NCBI RefSeq assembly: GCF_009017495.1
Contig: NZ_CP044990.1
Span: forward strand, 949,001-1,013,000
Direction of reading: 5' to 3'
Source: Deinococcus sp. AJ005
Lineage (GTDB): Bacteria; Deinococcota; Deinococci; Deinococcales; Deinococcaceae
DNA: 64,000 bases
Every line of letters begins with the position of its first letter. The first letter of the stretch is position 1. Positions 1 through 10,716 of the stretch are shown here, piece by piece. The position numbers were made by a program, and so were the translations under genes. The notes beneath the pieces are model-generated. The model did no database searches, had not been told where the DNA came from, and was given only the letters and a program-made list of their open reading frames with translations.

Positions 1-673
1 CCAGAAAGCCCGCGCCGGGCCGCACCAGGGAGCGCATCAGGCGGCGGTTGTCGCGCTGGTCCAGAAAGAAGCCGGTCTTTTGCGCGTCCATTGGCGCGAA
101 GTGCAGGGTCAGGTCATCCTCGTGAAATTCCACGCGCTCAGGCACCTCACCCCACAGCGGCCCGGCCACCATGCCCAGCCCCTCGCGGCGGCGTTCGCCC
201 GTGTCGCTGCGCTCGTAGGCGCTGCCAGCCCCGGTGACCTCCTTGAGCGCCTTAAGGATCAGGTCACGGTGACGCTCGGCCCCCGCGTTGCGGAGCTGCA
301 CGGCCAGCACATCGCCAAACTTATCGGCCACCACTCCCGGCAGCCCATCGGCCTCGGCATAGACAGCCCGTACGGCGTTGGTGTTCAGGATGCGGCCCTC
401 GCGGCGTTTGAGGGCGGCCTTGACGCGGGCGCGGTAGAACTTGAGATCCACTTCCTCCCGTTCCCAGGTCAGCAGGCGCAACGGCGTCGCGCCGTCTGGG
501 TTGAAATAGCCGCGCGCAATGACCTTGCCGCCGGGGCCTTTCACGTCCACAACCTCGCCTGGCGCGATTCCGGCGTCGGCGTCGGCAATGTCGCCGGAAT
601 GTCCAAAGGGGTAGCGGCCCGCGATGCGCCGGACGGCGGCAGGCTCAAGAGTGACGGAGGCGGACTTCTTCAT
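1..673 (-). CDS. Class I SAM-dependent rRNA methyltransferase, RlmI-like (3' part outside window)
   Basis: About 224 residues of the N-terminal part are present; the gene runs off the left edge. The start MKKSASVTLEPAAV followed by a PUA-type segment (PFGHSGDI near residue 22, GYFNP near 55) and then the RlmI-type RNase-H-like middle region with ADGLPGVVADKFGD and MDAQKTGFFLDQR is typical of the COG1092 family, which makes 5-methylcytosine in 23S rRNA. The SAM-binding Rossmann domain lies outside the window. The start at 673 is supported by a -10-like TAGCCT 7 nt upstream, which suggests a leaderless transcript. Family assignment is firm; the exact modified base is inferred from the family. 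Confidence 0.85.
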   Translation of the reverse strand, partial: MKKSASVTLEPAAVRRIAGRYPFGHSGDIADADAGIAPGEVVDVKGPGGKVIARGYFNPDGATPLRLLTWEREEVDLKFYRARVKAALKRREGRILNTNAVRAVYAEADGLPGVVADKFGDVLAVQLRNAGAERHRDLILKALKEVTGAGSAYERSDTGERRREGLGMVAGPLWGEVPERVEFHEDDLTLHFAPMDAQKTGFFLDQRDNRRLMRSLVRPGAGFL

Positions 674-932
674 GGGCGTCAGGCTAGCGCGGGGAGACCG
701 GAAGGTTATAGGGAGTTGGGAAAAGAGGGGAGGGGGGAACGCGAGTGTTGCCACGGTCTGATTACAGTGTTTTGTAAATTCTTTTGTTTCTACTCTACCC
801 CTGCGGGACTGCACAGTTCGGAATGAGAGAGAGCGGCAGAAAGGTGAAGGAGATATGGTGCAAACAAAATATCTTGAGATTTTCAAAAAACTAAACTAGA
901 TTTATGCGAATCAAATTTCATTGAATTGGTTT
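674..932. other. Intergenic region turning from GC-rich to AT-rich
   Basis: This stretch holds the upstream region of the rRNA methyltransferase gene and the downstream side of the AT-rich secreted-protein gene. Base composition changes sharply near 770: the right half is rich in A and T and remains so to about 1450. A 14-codon reading frame at 855-899 (MVQTKYLEIFKKLN) follows a Shine-Dalgarno-like AAGGTGAAGGAG, but it has no recognisable relative and may be a truncated gene start. No other feature is visible. Confidence 0.5.
711..737 (+). other. Potential G-quadruplex motif upstream of rRNA methyltransferase gene
   Basis: Four runs of three or more G (711-713, 718-720, 727-730, 732-737) are separated by short loops of 4, 6 and 1 nt on the + strand, which is the template strand for the methyltransferase gene starting at 673. 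The motif fits the usual G3+N1-7 pattern. Whether it folds or regulates anything is unknown. Confidence 0.5.
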
Positions 933-1415
933 TTAGAATTTACAGATTACGACATACATATTTACATTGTCTCGGCCCATAATTCGGTAATTTGTTATGC
1001 CAATTTCCATGCCAGCAAACGGAGATTTATTTGGATCTTTATATATTCGATAATATGTATAGATTTTATAAGCTCCGTTATTTGAATCACCGCTATTATT
1101 AGGTTCTTTGACATTCTTTACTGTGATGACATCATAATTTTTATCGATTGATTTGAGAAATGATGCAACAGCGTAGCGATCATTTCCAAAGGTGAAACCT
1201 TCAATAGAACCGCATGTGAAGCCCAAATAGGTCTTGATAGAAGACGCATACTTGTTCTGTACAAGCGTACGCTCATAGCCTGTTTTGCCACCCCACGGAT
1301 GTGCTTCTCCAGGTACAGGCAAACTTACATTCAAAATATTAGAGCGCGTGGCTTTAGTAGCTTCAGCACTTTGAGCAAGTAGCAGCAGTCCGAGGAGCAT
1401 AATGGTGTCTCTCAC
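933..1415 (-). CDS. Hypothetical secreted protein in an AT-rich island
   Basis: A 160-residue orphan. The GTG start at 1415 gives MRDTIMLLGLLLLAQSAEA, which looks like a short signal peptide with cleavage near residue 19; an ATG at 1400 is the alternative. The mature part has two Cys residues (in FTCGSI and VVICKF, the latter almost at the C-terminus) that could form one disulfide, and many Asn, Lys, Tyr and Ile residues. Codon use is AT-rich, quite unlike every neighbour, pointing to recent acquisition or weak adaptation. I do not recognise the family. It is preceded by lepA on the far side in the same direction reversed order, with only 35 nt to the lepA stop, but shared transcription would need read-through from lepA. 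Confidence 0.7.
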   Translation of the reverse strand: MRDTIMLLGLLLLAQSAEATKATRSNILNVSLPVPGEAHPWGGKTGYERTLVQNKYASSIKTYLGFTCGSIEGFTFGNDRYAVASFLKSIDKNYDVITVKNVKEPNNSGDSNNGAYKIYTYYRIYKDPNKSPFAGMEIGITNYRIMGRDNVNMYVVICKF

Positions 1416-1450
1416 GGTACTACACTGTCAGCCCTCTTCTTTCTTTAATC

Positions 1451-3289
<1,839 letters not shown>

Positions 3290-3802
3290 TATCCCGCAGT
3301 GTAGCCGGGCGCGGCGCAGAGGACAGCGGCGAGAAGCACAGGGCAGGAGTGCGTCACGCTGGCGTGTGAAATTATTCAAAGTAAAAAACAACATGACTTC
3401 ATGAAGAAATTGCGTTTCAGTGCAGCAGAATTCGCGCCCTTGTGAGTAATACGGTGTCCAGAACCTCAGAGGGGGTGGCGCTCTCCGGCGTATCGAAAGG
3501 TATCGATTATCCGGGGAATGGATTGAATCGGACTTCGCTCAGATTTCTTTGGGCGCTCTCTGTTTATCGGGCTGTGCCACCCTCTTGGCGTTGAATGAAC
3601 CCCACTTCCAGCTTGGGTGGGTAGACGGGCCGGGCCGCTGTGACATTCTGCGTGGCCCGGCCCTGGGTGTCGTCTCAGACGGTCAGCGCCACGCTGATTC
3701 CCCTCCCCTCGGCCTGGCTGCCCACAAACACCATCCAGGACCCTGGAACGAGAAGCCCCGACACGCGCGGGGCCACCTGAACACCTACACTGCCCGGTAT
3801 CC
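3290..3802. other. Divergent intergenic region between lepA and the GAF kinase gene
   Basis: About 510 nt without a convincing gene; the open frames here show no conserved features. It contains a perfect 10-bp inverted repeat, GGGCCGGGCC at 3627-3636 and its complement at 3654-3663, with a 17-nt loop and no U-tract. The left part (3370-3450) is comparatively AT-rich and is probably the lepA promoter region. A TACACT box near 3785 lies 11-12 nt before the kinase start. Confidence 0.5.
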
Positions 3803-6094
3803 ATGACCGACGCCCATCCACCGAACCTCCCTGCCTTAGCGGCGGTGCAGGCAACGCGGCTTCTTATCCATCTCCAGCGTGTGACGCAGGATCTGGCCGC
3901 GCTTCGCCTGCCGGACGCCATCTTCAAGATCGTGCTGCGAGATGTTCTGGAGGCCCTGGGAGGTCTTGGTGGGACGGTCCTGTTGATCCAGGGTGAACAC
4001 CTGGTCGTCGCCGCGAGACGGGGGCAGACCGATGACAGCGTCTGGCAGGACGGGAGTCTTGGAGAGCCGGGTCCCGGCATCGACGCACTGGGCACGAACA
4101 CGCCGCTGTTCTTTGAACACGCTGGCACGCTGGTGGCCGCCTACCCGGCCCTCGAGGCCCGCACGGGCGGTGTGGCCGCCGTGGCGAGCGCGGTGCTGCC
4201 CCTGACAGCAGATGGCCGCCCGCTGGGCGTGATCGTGCTGGACTTCAAAGAGCCGCACGACTTCACCCCGGATGAACGGCACTTTCTGCAAACGCTGGCC
4301 GTTCACTGCGCCCTGGCCCTGGACCGCGCCCGGCTTGCCAGCAACCTGGAGAGGCAGATACAGGACCGTACCGCCGAACTCGAAGCCTTCGTGCGCTTCA
4401 CCGAGGCGGCGGACGGCGAGACCGACGTGGTGGCCCTGGCCCAGCAGGCCATGGACGTCCTGACCGTGCTGTTCCCCGGCTGCACCAGTGCCTACTACGG
4501 CCTGGAAGACGGTCAGTGGCGCGTCAGGGCCTACACCAGCGATCTGGAGGCCCAGCCGGACCTTCTGGCCAGCATCAAGGCCGGCATGCCGCTGGACACC
4601 CCGGTCTTCGCCCGGCCCATGCAGACGGGTCAGCCTGTCTTCGTTGACGGCTGGGACTCCAAGAAAGAACATTTTGCCCACACCGAGGACTACCAGAGTG
4701 TCGCCACTTTTCCGCTGATGGTGGGCGGCACCATCCAGGCGATGTTCGCCCTGGGAATCAAGGACGCCCCGCGCTGGTCCGCGCACCATCAGGCGGTGTT
4801 CCGTTCGGTGGGACGCAGCCTCCGGCTGGCCCTGGAGCGCACCGAGACGGCCCGGCAACTCGCCGCCCAGAACGCCGAACTGCTGGCCCGCACGCGCGCC
4901 CTGGAAGGCTTCGCGGCCCTGACGCATGACCTGGGGCTGACCACGGACGCCAGCGTTCTGATCGAGCGGGCCATGACCCTGGTTCTCTCGTTACTGCCGC
5001 CGGGGTACGCCGCCTTCTGGCAGATCAGCGGCAAGCTGTGGCACGCCACCTCGCTGATCGGCGACGTGGGCAAGCCGGAATTGCAGACCGCCATGAACGC
5101 GGGTTTCCCGGTGGGCCAGACCCCCAGCCTGGACCTGCCCCACCAGACCCGAGAGCCGCTGTTCCAGAACCACTACGATCCCACACGCGACATCGCCCCG
5201 GAACTCGTGGAGCATCTCGCCACCGTGGCCACCCTGCCCGTGGTGGTGGGCGGCGAGGTCACTGGGATTTTCGCCGTACCCCTGTTTGGGCCACACTCAT
5301 GGAACGCTGCCGATCAGGCGGTCCTGAAGACGACGGTCCACAGCCTGGGGCTGGCGTTGGAACGCGCCGAGCAGGCCCGGCAGCTCGTGGCCCAGCGTGA
5401 CCTGCTGCAAGCCTCGAACGAGGAGCTGGAGGCGTTTACCTACTCGGTTTCCCATGATCTGCGGACCCCGGTACGGCATATCACCAGTTTTGGCGATCTG
5501 CTACGCCGTTCCCTGCCGGAGCCGCTGGAGGCCAGGGCAGAGCGGTATCTGGGGATCATCAGCACCGCTGCTGACAACCTGAACACGCTGATTGACGGCA
5601 TGCTGGACGTCTCGCGTGCCTCACGCCAGTTGCTGAAGGCCGAACAGGTGGAACTGGACCGGGTGTTCAGTGCCGTGCGCCATGAGGTGGGCGTGGCCCT
5701 GCCGCAGCGCCAGATCGACTGGCAGGTGGGTGCGCTGCCCACCGTCACAGGGGACGCGGGGTTGCTGCGCCGGGTGGTGACGGCCCTGGTAGACAACGCG
5801 GTGAAATACACCCGTGGCCAGGACAGGGCGGTGATCGAAGTCTGGGCGGAGGACCGTGGGCAGAGCTGGACGGTGCTGGTGCGGGACAACGGCGTGGGCT
5901 TCAACCCGCAGTACGGCGACAAGCTGTTCACCATGTTCCAGCGGCTGCACCGTCAGGAGGACTTCGAGGGAGCGGCGGTCAGTCTGGCCAACGCGCGGCG
6001 CATCGTGGCCCGGCACGGCGGAATGATGACGGCGGAAGGTCAGTTGGGGGTGGGGGCCACCTTCGGCTTTACCCTGCCCAAAGCGTCTGCCTGA
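3803..6094 (+). CDS. Soluble multi-GAF sensor histidine kinase
   Basis: A 763-residue kinase without membrane segments. Three GAF-type sensor domains follow each other (about 30-180, 200-345 and 370-525), the last two clearly similar to each other (each with ATLPVVVGG- or ATFPLMVGG-like strands and an RTARQLAAQ-type linker helix). The HisKA domain has YSVSHDLRTP with the phospho-accepting His551; the HATPase domain carries the N box DNAVKYTRG and the G1 box DNGVGFNP. The repeated GAF plus cytosolic layout resembles bacteriophytochrome-related kinases, but I see no obvious chromophore Cys-His motif. No response regulator is adjacent, so the partner is encoded elsewhere. The gene ends 152 nt before the convergent transglutaminase fusion gene. 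Confidence 0.93.
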   Translation: MTDAHPPNLPALAAVQATRLLIHLQRVTQDLAALRLPDAIFKIVLRDVLEALGGLGGTVLLIQGEHLVVAARRGQTDDSVWQDGSLGEPGPGIDALGTNTPLFFEHAGTLVAAYPALEARTGGVAAVASAVLPLTADGRPLGVIVLDFKEPHDFTPDERHFLQTLAVHCALALDRARLASNLERQIQDRTAELEAFVRFTEAADGETDVVALAQQAMDVLTVLFPGCTSAYYGLEDGQWRVRAYTSDLEAQPDLLASIKAGMPLDTPVFARPMQTGQPVFVDGWDSKKEHFAHTEDYQSVATFPLMVGGTIQAMFALGIKDAPRWSAHHQAVFRSVGRSLRLALERTETARQLAAQNAELLARTRALEGFAALTHDLGLTTDASVLIERAMTLVLSLLPPGYAAFWQISGKLWHATSLIGDVGKPELQTAMNAGFPVGQTPSLDLPHQTREPLFQNHYDPTRDIAPELVEHLATVATLPVVVGGEVTGIFAVPLFGPHSWNAADQAVLKTTVHSLGLALERAEQARQLVAQRDLLQASNEELEAFTYSVSHDLRTPVRHITSFGDLLRRSLPEPLEARAERYLGIISTAADNLNTLIDGMLDVSRASRQLLKAEQVELDRVFSAVRHEVGVALPQRQIDWQVGALPTVTGDAGLLRRVVTALVDNAVKYTRGQDRAVIEVWAEDRGQSWTVLVRDNGVGFNPQYGDKLFTMFQRLHRQEDFEGAAVSLANARRIVARHGGMMTAEGQLGVGATFGFTLPKASA

Positions 6095-6100
6095 GCAACG

Positions 6101-6126
6101 CCACCTTTCAATCGGAGTCCATATGA
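6101..6126 (+). repeat. Solo end of the small intergenic repeat family (copy C)
   Basis: CACCTTTCAATCGGAGTCC followed by ATATGA lies 6 nt after the kinase stop codon. It matches the right end of copy A (23052-23075) and the 14-bp end TCATACGGACTCCG of copy B with one mismatch, but the rest of the element is absent. Like copies A and B it sits between two convergent genes. Confidence 0.6.
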
Positions 6127-6246
6127 TCTGCGCTCTCCGGGACGAGGAAACCCCGAAGCTGGCCAGGGTAGACGCCCCATCATTGCCAGAATGAAGAATC
6201 CTCCGACATTAGGGGAAGATTTCTCGTCCTGCATCTGGATTGGCGA

Positions 6247-9192
6247 CTACCGTTTGACCTTCCGCAGCGCTAGCGCCAGCGTCTTTAGAGCCTCTGCCGC
6301 GTCGCCCGGCGCGTAGCGGGCCACCTGATAGGCGCGGACCACCTCATCCAGAGCGGGGGCCAAATGGGGGCGGGCAGCGGCGGCACGGGCAGCGTAAGCG
6401 CTGGGGGTTTCGCCGGGGGCGCGGGGCAGGCCCAGACGCACGGTCAGGTCATGCAGGGCGCGGGCAGCAGGATCACGCGGGCGCGCGCCCTGCCGCAACC
6501 ACCACAGCGCGGGCAGCAGCGCCAGCCCCAGCAGCAGCGGCAACACTGCCAGATACGCCGCCGAACCGACGCCGCCCAAGCCCACCCGCGAGAGCAGCGC
6601 CTGTTGTTGCCCACCGTCATAACCCACGACCAGATCGTTCCAGCGGTTTTGCAGGGCGTCCAGCCGCAGGCCCAGACGGCTCAGGGAAGTGGCGGCGGCG
6701 GCGGCCTGTGCCTGAGGCTGGGTCAGGGCGGTGGACAGCCCGGCATTCACGCGGGCGGGGGCCACCACGGCGGTGGGGTCCACGCGCTGCCAGCCCTGGC
6801 CCTGCATCCAGACCTCGGCCCAGGCGTGGGCGTCCTGCTGGCGCACGATCAGGTAGCCGCCATCGGGATTGACCTCGCCGCCCAGGTAGCCGCCGACAAT
6901 CCGGGCGGGCAGTCCGGCGGCGCGCATCAGGAAAACAAAGGACTGCGCGTAGTGTTCGCAAAAGCCCTGTTTTGTGCCGAACAGGAAGGCGTCCACCCGG
7001 TCCTGCGCGGGCAGCAGCGGCGGCGAGAGGGTGTACGAGAAGCCGCCCTGGCGCAGGTAATCCAGCCCCGCCTCGATGCGCCCCTGGGGCGGCAGACCGC
7101 GCCAGCTTTCGCCCAGCACGGCAGCGCGTGGACTCTGCCCGGCGGGCAGCGACAGGTCAAATTGCAGGCGCTGTATGTTCTCGCTGACCCCCAGCCGGGC
7201 CGGGCGACTTTCCAGGGTCACGCGGCGACGGGCGCTGATCGGGCGCTGGGTCACGGCCTGAAACGCAGTGGTCAGGAATGCGCCCTGGGGAAGTTGCAGC
7301 GGGGTGTCCAGCGCCAGCAGCCAGGGATTGCCGGACGGTTCCAGCGTCAGCGTGTAATTCCAGGCCGCCCTCCCCGCCAGCGGTTCGACGCTGGCAGACG
7401 GTCCGCCGATCCGCACCTGTTTCCAGGACTGGCCGTCATAGGCTTCATAGACCGGGCCGCGCCAGTAGCGCTGATCCGGGGGGGGCAATGCGCCCGTGAA
7501 GTCGGCACGAAAGGCCACCGCGCGGTTCTGCGCCAGATTGCTGTACTCCCCGGCGCGAATCTCGTTGGACAGGCCGGTGCTGGCCCCGCCCTGAACTGGC
7601 AGTTGCCACAGTGGGCTTTCTGGGCGGGGGAACAGCACGAACAGCGTCAGCGCCAGCGGCACGGCCAGCGCCAGCAGTCCGCCGCTGCGGATCAGGTTGG
7701 CTGGCAGGTCCGCCTCATTCTCCCGGCTGCTTTCCTTGAGATCAGTGCGCGTTGGCGCGGTCCAACGCGAGGCCGCTGCCAACAACAGCGCCGCGCTGAG
7801 AACGGCGTGCAGGGCGGTCAGCGGTCCCTGCCCGTGGAAAAAGTGCGTGCTGGCGACGAACAGCCCCAGCAGCACCAGCAGGTGGCCGTCGCGCCTGCCG
7901 TGGCTCTCGGCGGTCTTGAGGGCCACCAGCAGTCCCAGCAGCGCGGTTCCAGCGGCACTGCCCAGCAGCGTGCCGTACGTGGCGTTCAGGCCCACGGCGG
8001 CCAGTCCGGCCACCACCCCCAGCAGCCAGGTGGGAATGGCAGGCAAAGGGCGCATGGACAGTGGGCGGCGCGTGCGAAATGCCCCGTATGTCAGCAGCCC
8101 CGCCACCAGTGCCGAATCCCACAGCGGCTGCCGCAGCACCCCCGGCACGAGGGTAAACGCCAGCGCCAGCAGCGTGACCCGCAAGGCGTCGGTGTCGGTG
8201 GCCGCCAGCAGCTTGAGACGGGCGGGAGGCGTGGCTGGAGGGAAGGGGGAAACACCCGCCAGCAGCGTCAGGGCGGCCAGCCGTTGCGTCTCGCCACTGC
8301 CTGCTGCCAGCGCCGCACCGGGCAGCTTGAGCGCGAAGGGCAGGCCCGCGTGGTCCATCTCCCTCACCCAGGCGGCCAGTCGGGAGAGGCGGGCCTCTGT
8401 ATCCCCCCCGGAAATACCTCCAGTATCCGCCCAGTCCAGCAGACGCACCTGGCCCTGCGCGGCGTCGGTTTCTCGGGTCAGCAGGTTGCCGGTGCGGGCC
8501 ACATGCCGCCAAGAAATCTGCCGGGGCGAGTCGCCGGGGGTGTAGGGACGCAGGCCAGCGAATTCCTCGTCGCCGCGCGTGCGGCTGTGGCTGCCCTCCA
8601 GACCCGGCACCGTGCGCGGGGGCGCGGGGGGCGCGTTCGTCTCCGGGGCCGGGGCGACGTTGACCGTGACTGGCAAGGGCGCAGCCAGACCCGCCGCCCA
8701 CAAGCCCAGAAAATCCAGCGCGGCAGGGGCAGAGGCCGTCAGCGTCAGCGGGCCGCGTGTGCGGGCGGGAACCGGCACAGTCAGGGTGCGGACCTCTCCT
8801 GCTGCTACGCGCAGGGTCACGGTGCGGATATCGCCCGCGCTGCTTTTCAGATTGACCGTGACTGCACCCGCCACCGTTGAAGTGACCGACAGGGTGAACA
8901 GCGCTTCACCGCCAGCACTGGCTTCAATGGGCGCGCTCAGGCTCAGGCGCACCTGCCGTGCGGCGCGGGCCACCCCGGTAGAGGCCATGACCCACACGCC
9001 GCCCAGCAGAAAGGTCAGGCCGTAGCCCAGGCTCAGGCCGTAGTTGATGCAGCCCACCAGGGTCAGCGTGACCAGCAGCAGAAACGCGAGGCCAAAGCGG
9101 GTGGGCCGCAGAGAAAGCGTCGGGCCTGAAGTGCGTGGAGAGGCGAGAGGAGTTGCTGGGCGCTCTGCCTTCTGGGTCTGATCTGCGGTCAT
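6247..9192 (-). CDS. DUF58 / TgpA-type transglutaminase fusion membrane protein
   Basis: A 981-residue protein that joins two families usually encoded separately. Residues 1-330 are a DUF58 protein: two membrane segments near 31-75, then the hallmark RPYTPGDSPRQISWR (about 214-230). Residues 340-535 form a multi-pass region like TgpA_N/DUF3488, followed by an extracytoplasmic domain with a transglutaminase/papain-like core whose triad is visible as Cys745 (QGFCEHYA), His789 (DAHAWAEVW) and Asp805 (RVDPT). One more membrane helix near 890-910 and a DUF4129-like tail end the protein. It is encoded 46 nt behind moxR, the standard partner of both families, so it is probably an envelope-modifying or protease-like enzyme maintained by the AAA+ ATPase. 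Confidence 0.92.
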   Translation of the reverse strand: MTADQTQKAERPATPLASPRTSGPTLSLRPTRFGLAFLLLVTLTLVGCINYGLSLGYGLTFLLGGVWVMASTGVARAARQVRLSLSAPIEASAGGEALFTLSVTSTVAGAVTVNLKSSAGDIRTVTLRVAAGEVRTLTVPVPARTRGPLTLTASAPAALDFLGLWAAGLAAPLPVTVNVAPAPETNAPPAPPRTVPGLEGSHSRTRGDEEFAGLRPYTPGDSPRQISWRHVARTGNLLTRETDAAQGQVRLLDWADTGGISGGDTEARLSRLAAWVREMDHAGLPFALKLPGAALAAGSGETQRLAALTLLAGVSPFPPATPPARLKLLAATDTDALRVTLLALAFTLVPGVLRQPLWDSALVAGLLTYGAFRTRRPLSMRPLPAIPTWLLGVVAGLAAVGLNATYGTLLGSAAGTALLGLLVALKTAESHGRRDGHLLVLLGLFVASTHFFHGQGPLTALHAVLSAALLLAAASRWTAPTRTDLKESSRENEADLPANLIRSGGLLALAVPLALTLFVLFPRPESPLWQLPVQGGASTGLSNEIRAGEYSNLAQNRAVAFRADFTGALPPPDQRYWRGPVYEAYDGQSWKQVRIGGPSASVEPLAGRAAWNYTLTLEPSGNPWLLALDTPLQLPQGAFLTTAFQAVTQRPISARRRVTLESRPARLGVSENIQRLQFDLSLPAGQSPRAAVLGESWRGLPPQGRIEAGLDYLRQGGFSYTLSPPLLPAQDRVDAFLFGTKQGFCEHYAQSFVFLMRAAGLPARIVGGYLGGEVNPDGGYLIVRQQDAHAWAEVWMQGQGWQRVDPTAVVAPARVNAGLSTALTQPQAQAAAAATSLSRLGLRLDALQNRWNDLVVGYDGGQQQALLSRVGLGGVGSAAYLAVLPLLLGLALLPALWWLRQGARPRDPAARALHDLTVRLGLPRAPGETPSAYAARAAAARPHLAPALDEVVRAYQVARYAPGDAAEALKTLALALRKVKR

Positions 9193-9238
9193 GGGACGGA
9201 GAAAGCCGACTGGTGCGAGCCTTTTTGCGCTGTCTGCC

Positions 9239-10189
9239 TCACGGAATCGGCGTGTCCGCCAGCATCCGGGAGATCAACCCCGCCACATCTACACCCGGAC
9301 CGCGCACGGGCAGACGGTGGGCGGCCAGCGCGGGAAAAACGGCCTGCACATCCTCGGGCAGGGCCATCGGGCGGCCTGCAAGGTAGGCCCAGGCACGGGC
9401 GGCAGCCAGCAGCGCCAGCAACGCGCGCGGGCTGAGGCCGGCACCCAGCCCCGGATGCTCGCGGGTGGCGCGGGCCAGCAGTTGCAGGTAATCCAGTAGC
9501 GGCGCGGCGGCGTGAATATCGTCCACCTCACGCTGCATCTGGAGCAGGGTGGGGGCGTCCAGAACGGCCCCCAGATCACGCACGCTCTGGCTGCGGCCCC
9601 CGGTTTCCAGCAGGGTGCGCTCGGCACGCGGGTCCGGGTAGCCCAGCGTGACGGTCATCAGAAAACGGTCCAGTTGCGCCTCGGGCAGCGGCGAGGTGCC
9701 CACGAAGGCCGCCGGGTTCTGCGTGGCGATCACGAAGAAGGGATCAGGCAGGGGCCGGGTCACGCCGCCCTCGCTGACCTGCCGTTCCTCCATCGCTTCC
9801 AGCAGCGCGCCCTGGGTGCGGGGGGTGGCGCGGTTGATCTCGTCGGCCAGCAGGACCTCGCTGAAGACTGGCCCCTGATGAAAACGGAAGGCCGAATTGG
9901 GCGCGTCCCACACGCTGATGCCGGTCAGATCGGCGGGCAGCAGATCGGCGGTGAACTGCACGCGCCGGAAGTCCAGCCCGAAGGTGCGGGCCAGCGCCCC
10001 GGCCAGCGTGGTCTTGCCCACCCCCGGCTGGTCCTCGATCAGCAGGTGCCCGCGCGCCAGCAGGCAGGCCACCGCCAGCCGAATCTGCCCCGGCTTGCCC
10101 AGAATCACGCCGTCGAGCTGCGCCAGCGCGGCCTTTAAGGTCTCTGCGTGCGAGAGGGACGGGGAGGCAGGGGTCACGGCGCGCATCAT
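9239..10189 (-). CDS. MoxR-family AAA+ ATPase
   Basis: A 316-residue AAA+ protein with Walker A DQPGVGKTT (about 54-62), Walker B LLADEINRA, the sensor-1 segment IATQNP and the arginine-finger region PEAQLDRFLM. MoxR ATPases act as chaperones for co-encoded DUF58 or VWA proteins, which fits the DUF58-transglutaminase gene 46 nt downstream; the pair is almost certainly an operon. Two adjacent Met codons give alternative starts at 10189 and 10186. A TAGGCT box lies 9-12 nt upstream. Confidence 0.95.
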   Translation of the reverse strand: MMRAVTPASPSLSHAETLKAALAQLDGVILGKPGQIRLAVACLLARGHLLIEDQPGVGKTTLAGALARTFGLDFRRVQFTADLLPADLTGISVWDAPNSAFRFHQGPVFSEVLLADEINRATPRTQGALLEAMEERQVSEGGVTRPLPDPFFVIATQNPAAFVGTSPLPEAQLDRFLMTVTLGYPDPRAERTLLETGGRSQSVRDLGAVLDAPTLLQMQREVDDIHAAAPLLDYLQLLARATREHPGLGAGLSPRALLALLAAARAWAYLAGRPMALPEDVQAVFPALAAHRLPVRGPGVDVAGLISRMLADTPIP

Positions 10190-10314
10190 TCTGAATGCAG
10201 CCTAGCGGGCGGGGTCTGACAGAACTGCGACGGAGGAGACGGGAGGACTAACGGCTCTCCCTGACCTCGACAACCCAGCTCAGCCAGTCCACTGGGACTC
10301 TGCTCTCTAGGGCA

Positions 10315-10716
10315 CTACCACGTCTGATTGCGAACCGTCTCTGCGTCCCCTTCTCCATCCTCCCGCGTGCCCCTGCGCCGCGTCGCCCAGCGCGAGCCGA
10401 TCCACGCCCCGGCCAGATCGAACAGCCAGTCGATGACGCCCGCATCGCGGCCCGGCACGAATGCCTGATGTACCTCGTCCAACGCGCCCCACCACACCGC
10501 GATCAGCAGGGCGATGTCCCGCCGCCCCGTCGCCCGGCCCAGCGTGTATGCCAGCGCAAAATACGCGGTGAAGTGGGCGATCCAGTCCAGCGGATGCACC
10601 AGCGGTGGTCCCGGCGTGTCGGCGCTGCTGCTCAGCCACCAGATCGTTCCCATGATGCCCAGAGAGATCAGCCACCACACGGCCCGGAAGCGGGAAGAGG
10701 TTGCGGGCGGCGTCAA
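10315..10716 (-). CDS. VanZ-like small membrane protein
   Basis: About 133 residues with three or four predicted membrane segments and the VanZ-family signature WWGALDEVHQAFVPGRDAG followed by DWLFDLAGAWIG. VanZ-like proteins have no settled biochemical role outside glycopeptide resistance clusters. I place the start at the TTG at 10716, whose last two bases overlap the TGA stop of the epimerase gene (TTGA), implying translational coupling; an upstream ATG at 10773 would overlap the epimerase gene by 61 nt, and a GTG at 10680 is another option. Start choice is uncertain, family assignment is good. Confidence 0.75.
   Translation of the reverse strand: MTPPATSSRFRAVWWLISLGIMGTIWWLSSSADTPGPPLVHPLDWIAHFTAYFALAYTLGRATGRRDIALLIAVWWGALDEVHQAFVPGRDAGVIDWLFDLAGAWIGSRWATRRRGTREDGEGDAETVRNQTW

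Noticed and set aside
855..899. 14-codon frame as a real peptide gene
   Set aside because: It has an SD-like site but the spacing is only 2 nt for AAGGAG and there is no homology; kept only as a remark in the AT-rich island finding.
3440..3545. Possible further copy of the small repeat family (AATACGG, ATCGGACTTCG)
   Set aside because: Only scattered short matches in the right order; not distinguishable from chance by eye.
3549..3806. 85-codon frame with a lipobox-like LSGCAT before the kinase gene
   Set aside because: After the first residues the sequence is low-complexity and shows no conserved pattern; it also overlaps the kinase start.
6364..8880. An 838-codon open frame antisense to the DUF58-transglutaminase gene
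   Set aside because: The product is Gln/Arg/Gly-rich without domains and is the mirror of a protein with intact catalytic motifs; such long antisense frames are expected at this GC content.
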